Below, in pieces: positions 58,329 through 64,000 of a stretch of DNA of 64,000 bases. The position numbers and the translations under genes are program-made. Within the stretch, counting starts at the first letter, position 1. Each line of letters starts with the position of its first letter. The stretch lies in NCBI GenBank assembly GCA_947646735.1, contig CANTFK010000189.1:161905-225904 (forward strand), written 5' to 3'. A model generated the notes under the pieces. That model searched no databases, was not told where the DNA came from, and worked only from the letters and a program-made list of their open reading frames with translations. Source of the DNA: Peronospora farinosa (Eukaryota > Oomycota > Peronosporomycetes > Peronosporales > Peronosporaceae).

Positions 58329-58969
58329 TGTAGCGGAGCTGCACAGCTCTTTAGCCAGAGGAAGACTTTCGGCTGGAAGCCTCTTAGTTCTAGAGAACTA
58401 AATAGAGTTAAGGCTAAAAGCCGCTTAGTTCTAAGGAACTAATTAAACGACTTAAAGTCACCCTGTTCTAAGGAACTAGGAAAGAAACTTTAGTCAGTCT
58501 AGCAATAAGCTTAAGGTTCAGAGAACCAACGCACAGAGTGCAAGAGCAAGCTAGAAGCTTAGAGGTTCAGAGAACCAACGCACGAAGTGCACAAGAGAAC
58601 AAGTCAGAGCGACTTGCGATCTTAAACTCAAAAGGAGAACTGATTATATTTATGCTTTAAGATTTTATGAATAGTCCTACTCTAAGTACACTACACTAGA
58701 TTAATTACTATAATAGTAATTATTATATGCAGATTTTGCTATTGGACGACGTATCGTCTAAACATCTGTGTATGATGTACTTAATACAGCGTTAGTAATT
58801 TATCGAATCCCAATCGATAAGATACGGTATTACCGAATACCGTATCTTTAACGCTCATACTTAATACCTCTCTAAAGAGAAGTATCATAATGCATTATAT
58901 GCAATACAAAGGGGAGTTTAACCGTAAACTCTCGAAAAGACGCTACAACCGTCGTGTAACCTCGTTACA
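58329..58969 (-). repeat. LTR of element 5
   Basis: 641 bp. Read on the minus strand it begins TGTAACGAGG and ends GCTACA, nearly the same as the LTR at 26563-27202. Confidence 0.9.
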
Positions 58970-59570
58970 GATAGACGATTGCACCATGTTTCATAGACCC
59001 ACCTCTTAGATGGTGTTCACCTGTCGTTCTGATGGTGCGAAGATGGTGCGAAGATGAAGATATTGGCATGTTGAGCACAGCAATTTGCTAGGGTGTATAC
59101 CCGTCATTCCGACGGATATAGTGCGCGAGTCGACGCCTGTAATATATTGACCTTTACATCGTCGTTTTACCAATTTGGTTGAATACATTAAAATGATGAT
59201 ATAAAGGTCAATGTGTACTCGTCGTTCCAACGGACATGGTGATTGAACTTTGCCTTTTGACCTTCGAGCCCAACATTTTACCTAACAATATTAAGGTAAA
59301 GTAATAGGTATGACATTCAATGTGCACCCGTCGTTCCGACGGATAGTAGCGTGCGGATCGAATCTATAGATTTAATTGTGTATATAGGACCGTATGTAAT
59401 TTAATCTATGTCTGTCAATCAATTTATAATACAACTTTTTGCCTGCGTGCAGCTTTTGGTAGTGCCCATTGTTCCGTCGGATAGGGGCCCGATTGTACCC
59501 TGGCCCACCATATATCTTAAAATGGGGATGCTCACTCGTCGTTCCGACAGACATGGTGAGCAAACATCTA
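58970..59570 (+). repeat. 0.6-kb direct duplication, copy 1
   Basis: Matches 61814-62412 with a constant offset of 2844 bp and almost no differences until about 59549. It starts exactly at the outer end of the element 5 LTR. Confidence 0.9.
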
Positions 59571-61813
59571 CTAAATAGTACTTATAAGATATGGTTGAGT
59601 CAGGTAATTGCTACATATGAAGTCAATAAGTATGAAGGCATGGTCTACCTGTCGACGCTGGTCAATATGTACTGTCATTTCGAAGGTCAATATATACCCG
59701 TCGTTTCGACGGAGACAGTAAGCGAAGTATGCCTTTAAATATCGTATAATCAGTCATCTAAATTAAACTGATGGGTATGAAGGTGAATGTGTACACGTCG
59801 TTTCGTAAATTTTCAATTTATTAAAGTACACAACGAACGAAGATTTATTTCTATAGAGATCTTACGATATAGATTTCAGTCATGCTATCCATTTTTACAT
59901 ATAGATGACCTAGAGATTCATTGCATGACATCATACGTCGATCCGTATATGTTGGTTATCTTTAGGTGTGTCAAACAACTTTTTGATGCAACTTGAGCCC
60001 GCGTACAACTGACCTGCTCGCATTAATATGCAAAATCAGCCAATCCAAAATTAGCAAATAATGCAAAAGAAGCCAATCCGAATGCCGAAAAAGGAGCGCC
60101 CGGACAGACGGACGGACAGTATTCTTTGATTATATAGAAGACTAGGGTGTGTACCCGTCGTTTTGACGGACATGGTTTAATGCTATAAATACATATTAGG
60201 GGTGTTCCCGTCATTTCGACCGATAGGTGCACAAATTTGACGCTGATCGTATATTGACTTAGGTAAATAAACAGTACCAAAGGTAATGTGTATGCAGGTC
60301 AATATATACATGTCGTTTCAAAAGTTAAAGTGTTCACTAGTTGTCCGACGGACATGGTGCATGTAAATGTTCGTACCCATTTCCTATTATTATAAATTTC
60401 CGGTTGACTCTGTAAAGTGATGGGTATGAAGCTTAATGTGTACACGCGCTCTGTGAATTTCTCTGTTCATTGTTATAGAATGATGGACGGAGTTATTATA
60501 TAGATTATACAATATAAATTTCAGTCATGATACCCATTTCTATAGATGGTAGTCCGACAAAATAGATTGGTAGACCTCCTAAAAAATTCCTAATTGAAAT
60601 AACAATGGTGGAAATGTGCTTACGTTAATGCAAATAAGTAATGGTGTTGACCCGTCGTTTCGACGGATGGGTCACAAATTCTACGCTGACAGTGTTTATA
60701 TTATTCACTTTCCTTAGAATATCAGGTTGCTTTACGTAAGTTGATAAGCGGTATATAGATCCATTAATTCAATTTCAAATATCTGGTTGGGTCAAGTCAT
60801 TGTGACTATGATGTCAATGGGTATAAAAGTCAGTATGTACATGTCGACGTCGGTCAATGTATTGACATGCCAGTTGGTACAACAGATTGTCCCTCTGCCA
60901 GTCAATGGCGTTTCAGTATACCTGCCATTTCGCAGGTCAATGTGTACCCGTCGTTTCGCAGGTCTATGTGTACCCGTCGTTCTGACGGACACAGTAAGCG
61001 AAGTATGTCGTTTGATATTCGTACCCATCTCTTTACTTCTATATATGCGGTTTAATAAGGTAATTGATGAGTATATAAGTGGAGTTAAACCCGTTGTTTT
61101 ATAATGTAGAATACCCCTGTTGACTCAGGCAAATGAATATATATGATGCATTACATTCGAGTCGATTCGCTTATTGTACCTGCATCCAGTTCAACCTGAT
61201 CACTACGCTTGCTTTTTGCCACTTTTAGTGTATTAGTTGAGCACGGAGCCCATGTTTTAAAAACGAATCAAAAGCATGTGTCTCATCTACTATTATAAAA
61301 AAGCTGTGTTTGTTATTGCAATATGTAATATGCATATGAACATTTAAGTGTGCCATCGTTTCGTATATTCGTTTTATAGATAGAAGCACGACCTATGGAC
61401 ACTCTGTTATGGAGATCGCACATGTAATTATCGATACAAAAATGCATAGTCAGCCATTGCAAAATGAGCCAAAATGCAATATCAGCCAATCCAAAATTAG
61501 CGAATAATGCAAAAGTAGCCAATCCGAATGCCGGAAAAGGATCAAACGGACAGACGGACGGACAGTATTCTTTTATTATATAGACGAGGGTATTTACCCG
61601 TCGTTCCGACGGATACCTCTACAGTACATGTATACTGGTCAATCACTTTGCTTAGAATATCAGTTTGATTTAGGTAAATTAATAGGTATTGAAGTCAATG
61701 TGCATCCAGCCCAATGTAAACCCTTCGTTCCGCCGGGTACAAATTGACGAATTTCTGGAACGCGTTGATATACAGTTATTTACATTTAGATAATGCCTGC
61801 ACCCTAGTGAATC

Positions 61814-62412
61814 GATAGACGATTGCACCATGTTTCATAGACCCACCTCTTAGATGGTGTTCACCTGTCGTTCTGATGGTGCGAAGATGGTGCGAAGATG
61901 AAGATATTGGCATGTTGAGCACAGCAATTTGCTAGGGTGTATACCCGTCATTCCGACGGATATAGTGCGCGAGTCGACGCCTGTAATATATTGACCTTTA
62001 CATCGTCGTTTTACCAATTTGGTTGAATACATTAAAATGATGATATAAAGGTCAATGTGTACTCGTCGTTCCAACGGACATGGTGATTGAACTTTGCCTT
62101 TTGACCTTCGAGCCCAACATTTTACCTAACAATATTAAGGTAAAGTAATAGGTATGACATTCAATGTGCACCCGTCGTTCCGACGGATAGTAGCGTGCGG
62201 ATCGAATCTATAGATTTAATTGTGTATATAGGACCGTATGTAATTTAATCTATGTCTGTCAATCAATTTATAATACAACTTTTTGCCTGCGTGCAGCTTT
62301 TGGTAGTGCCCATTGTTCCGTCGGATAGGGGCCCGATTGTACCCTGGCCCACCATATATCTTAAAATGGGGATGCTCACTCGTCGTTCCGATGGGCATGG
62401 TGAGCAACCATC
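61814..62412 (+). repeat. 0.6-kb direct duplication, copy 2
   Basis: Direct repeat of 58970-59570. It is interrupted on the right by the LTR of element 6. Confidence 0.9.
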
Positions 62413-63015
62413 TGTGTAGACGGGCACTTCTACGAAGTTGCCTCGTACTACGAGCACACACCTTATGCACAAGCGAGGAAGCGGTTATACCGTCTTACCT
62501 TCGCGCGCGAGGGTGGTTGGGAGGTTGGTCGATTGCTTAAGCAGTCGTACCACCAGTTGCCTCTCGCTTAAGCGAGAGTGCAACGAACTTCTTAGCACTA
62601 AAGCACCGACGTCACGCAGAAGCTTTGCAGCTTCTCGTGCGTGGTGCGTATGTTTAAGCAAATTCAAGACTGAGCTATATTTAACTAATTATAACTAAAT
62701 CTATACTTAACTACTGATTGGCTATATATATATATGTATATATATATAGATCGGATACGCGACTCTTTAGAAGCGTATCCTGTCGCATGATCTTAAATCT
62801 AGATTTAAGATCGCAACTGACGTCCTTATGAGACGTCGCGATGCCTAGCTTCAACTAGCGTCATCCCTTCTCATGTGAATCCATAAATGGATATCACATT
62901 CACGAGGGTGGATCACGTTTGTGTAGCGCAGGTCAAAAGTAATCATGGATAATTTTAGATCAAACATTAGGTATATTACTTAATGTTTACGTGTAACTAG
63001 ATGCCGTGTTACCCA
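62413..63015 (-). repeat. Probable 3' LTR of element 6
   Basis: About 603 bp. Read on the minus strand it would begin TGGGTAACACGG after a purine-rich tract (AAAACGGGGGAT) and end TCTACACA. It contains an AT dinucleotide run (about 62721-62751) and self-complementary stretches such as TCTAAATC. It interrupts the duplicated segment, which supports the left boundary. The matching LTR lies outside the window. Confidence 0.5.
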
Positions 63016-63118
63016 ATCCCCCGTTTTAGAACGATGTTTATATTTTGTAAAACATCGCCTAAGAGACAGAGAGACTTGCGAGCCGTTATAAACACGCCGC
63101 TTAGTCTACTCAATTCTC

Positions 63119-64000
63119 ATGCCACCGAAACGTGGTAAGGCTGATGGGTCGCCTGCAAAGACACCCATGCATTCCAGCACGAAGCGCACGCGCCGCGATT
63201 TATCGCAGCCGTCGCAAAGTGCGTCAGGCACTGAGGCGAATCTTCCATCTCACGATAATGTGGATGAAGATCCATCTCTCATTATAGATTACAATGAGAG
63301 TACGCCACTGCCATCACCCCAAAGTGTAGATGAGCAAAGAGCTTTGATGGGACATATGTCCCCATCATTTTAGGCACCCGCCCTTGAGGGGGCTTCTATG
63401 CTTCCTGCAAGCGAAGGTAAAGCCTTGTCGCGTGCGCTTACGAGTGCAGCGACTAAGAATAAGACGCTACTTCGAAAGGAGTAGTCGCGACTCAGTCAGA
63501 TGTGACTACTCAGACTGATGTCTTGACAGTGCATAACGGAGAGTCAGACTCAGGTGAGTGTGAGCTGAAAGCTCCACCAAGTACACCTTTGGCCTCACTA
63601 GCCCGCCGTCGCGAGGGCGGCTACGTGAGTGGTGGCTTGCCACCAATGCCACCTCCATCTGAGTGGATAAACTCAGATGGGTCTAGTGCAGCGCTTTTGC
63701 AGCGTGCAACTATTGACGCTCATAGATTTTATAGCGTCTTTCCTTTGTGGAAAAAGCAGGGCAAAGCACTTGGTCGTGCCTTCCCAATTCCAGTCGTGCT
63801 GCGTTCTAACGAAACAGCCGACAAATATGAAGCTGAACTTCGGCGCCGTGTTACCTTGCATGTAGATGCAACGAAACAACGGTCGCAGCGAATCAGCTTC
63901 GCTATGAAGCGTGCGTATGAAATCTTGGGTGGTAAGCGACCCCCAATTAATTCTCACCACGCTTCTTCTGCTAGTCCATCCGGACCTAGTAGAAAGAAGA
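63119..64000 (+). pseudogene. Antisense accessory frame of element 6, interrupted and incomplete
   Basis: Starts at ATG 63119 (MPPKRGKADGSPAKTPMHSS), basic and Ser/Thr-rich at first, then acidic 'DPSLIIDYNESTPLPSPQS', with a TAG at 63371-63373. It resumes in the same phase and changes frame near 63475. From there it is open to the end of the window, with a Pro-rich hinge (GGLPPMPPPSEW) and a helical, charged part (DKYEAELRRRVTLHVDATKQ, 'ISFAMKRAYEILGGKRPP'). It continues beyond 64000. No known domain. Confidence 0.5.

Larger units (their letters stand above)
56312..58969 (-). mobile_element. Element 5: 5' fragment of an element 1 family copy
   Basis: Minus-oriented copy holding the 5' LTR, primer-binding site, gag and protease, then ending in the spacer before reverse transcriptase. 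It is very similar to 26563-29120 of element 1 in reverse complement. A local 87-bp-period duplication occurs near its inner end (56427-56484 and 56514-56571). Confidence 0.85.
58970..62412. repeat. Field of palindromic short repeats
   Basis: No gene. At least fifteen copies, many diverged, of a motif of the form TACCCGTCGTT(C/T)CGACGGACA, whose core CCGTCGTTyCGACGG is self-complementary. Copies near 59107, 59223, 59326, 59699, 60154, 60655, 60956, 60977 and 61605 are clear. A second repeated unit (AGCCAATCC..GCCAATCCGAATGCCG, ending GGACAGACGGACGGACAGT and TTATTATATAGA) occurs at about 60040-60145 and 61470-61585. The origin is unknown; the unit's end resembles 3' ends of some non-LTR retrotransposons, which is only an impression. 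Confidence 0.7.
62413..64000 (-). mobile_element. Element 6: gypsy-type element running off the window
   Basis: Only the probable 3' LTR and the antisense accessory frame are visible. Assignment rests on the layout, which equals that of elements 1-3, and on the acidic N-terminal motif of the frame at 63119. No pol sequence is in the window. Confidence 0.5.

Overview
This window looks like nuclear DNA of an oomycete, most probably a plant-pathogenic peronosporalean (downy mildew or Phytophthora type). The support is: short GT-AG introns of about 60-190 bp, several with a CTAAC/TACTAA-like branch site; a secreted WY-fold effector; the Cys/His 'C-x4-C-x9-C-x2-HGG' repeat proteins and degenerate ankyrin proteins common in oomycetes; and chromodomain Ty3/gypsy retrotransposons. 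The species cannot be told from this sequence alone.

Layout. The left 26 kb is gene-bearing. It starts with a decayed gypsy gag-protease remnant (about 0.5-1.7 kb). After it come a GT61-type glycosyltransferase (2.2-3.8 kb, +), an intronless zinc-repeat gene (4.2-5.0 kb, -), a broken WY-effector remnant (7.5-7.8 kb, +) and a conserved-looking five-repeat helical protein split by a one-base frameshift (8.5-11.4 kb, -). Next are an ankyrin protein (14.2-15.1 kb, -), a second zinc-repeat gene with three introns (18.4-19.2 kb, +), a six-exon NIPA-type magnesium transporter (20.6-22.4 kb, -), a possible FAR1/MULE transposase fragment (23.8 kb, +) and an intact WY effector with a signal peptide but no RXLR (24.7-25.7 kb, -).

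The right 37 kb is a nest of LTR retrotransposons. Element 1 (26.6-34.3 kb, +) has two LTRs. A 1.37-kb solo LTR flanked by a TGAG target duplication (36.48-45.80 kb) is split by element 2 (36.76-44.70 kb, +). Element 3 (45.9-51.4 kb, -) has lost its 5' end. Part of an inverted LTR follows at 51.4-51.9 kb. Element 4 (52.1-56.3 kb, +) consists of LTR, gag and the start of protease, and is cut by element 5 (56.3-59.0 kb, -), a 5' fragment of the element 1 family. A 3.4-kb field of palindromic short repeats then contains a 0.6-kb duplication (59.0-62.4 kb). Element 6 (62.4 kb to the end, -) shows only its LTR and the adjacent accessory reading frame.

Nearly all the retroelement genes are broken by stops and frameshifts. 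The most interesting pattern is that all four gypsy elements whose 3' end is visible (1, 2, 3, 6) carry an extra reading frame. It starts beside the 3' LTR and runs antisense to pol. In elements 2 and 3 it overlaps the chromodomain end of pol. These antisense frames share an acidic N-terminal '(V/I)DY..ES' motif (1, 3, 6) or C-terminal coiled-coil-like segments (2, 3). In element 2 the antisense frame stays open across a chromodomain whose sense frame has two stops. It is the best candidate here for an undescribed system.
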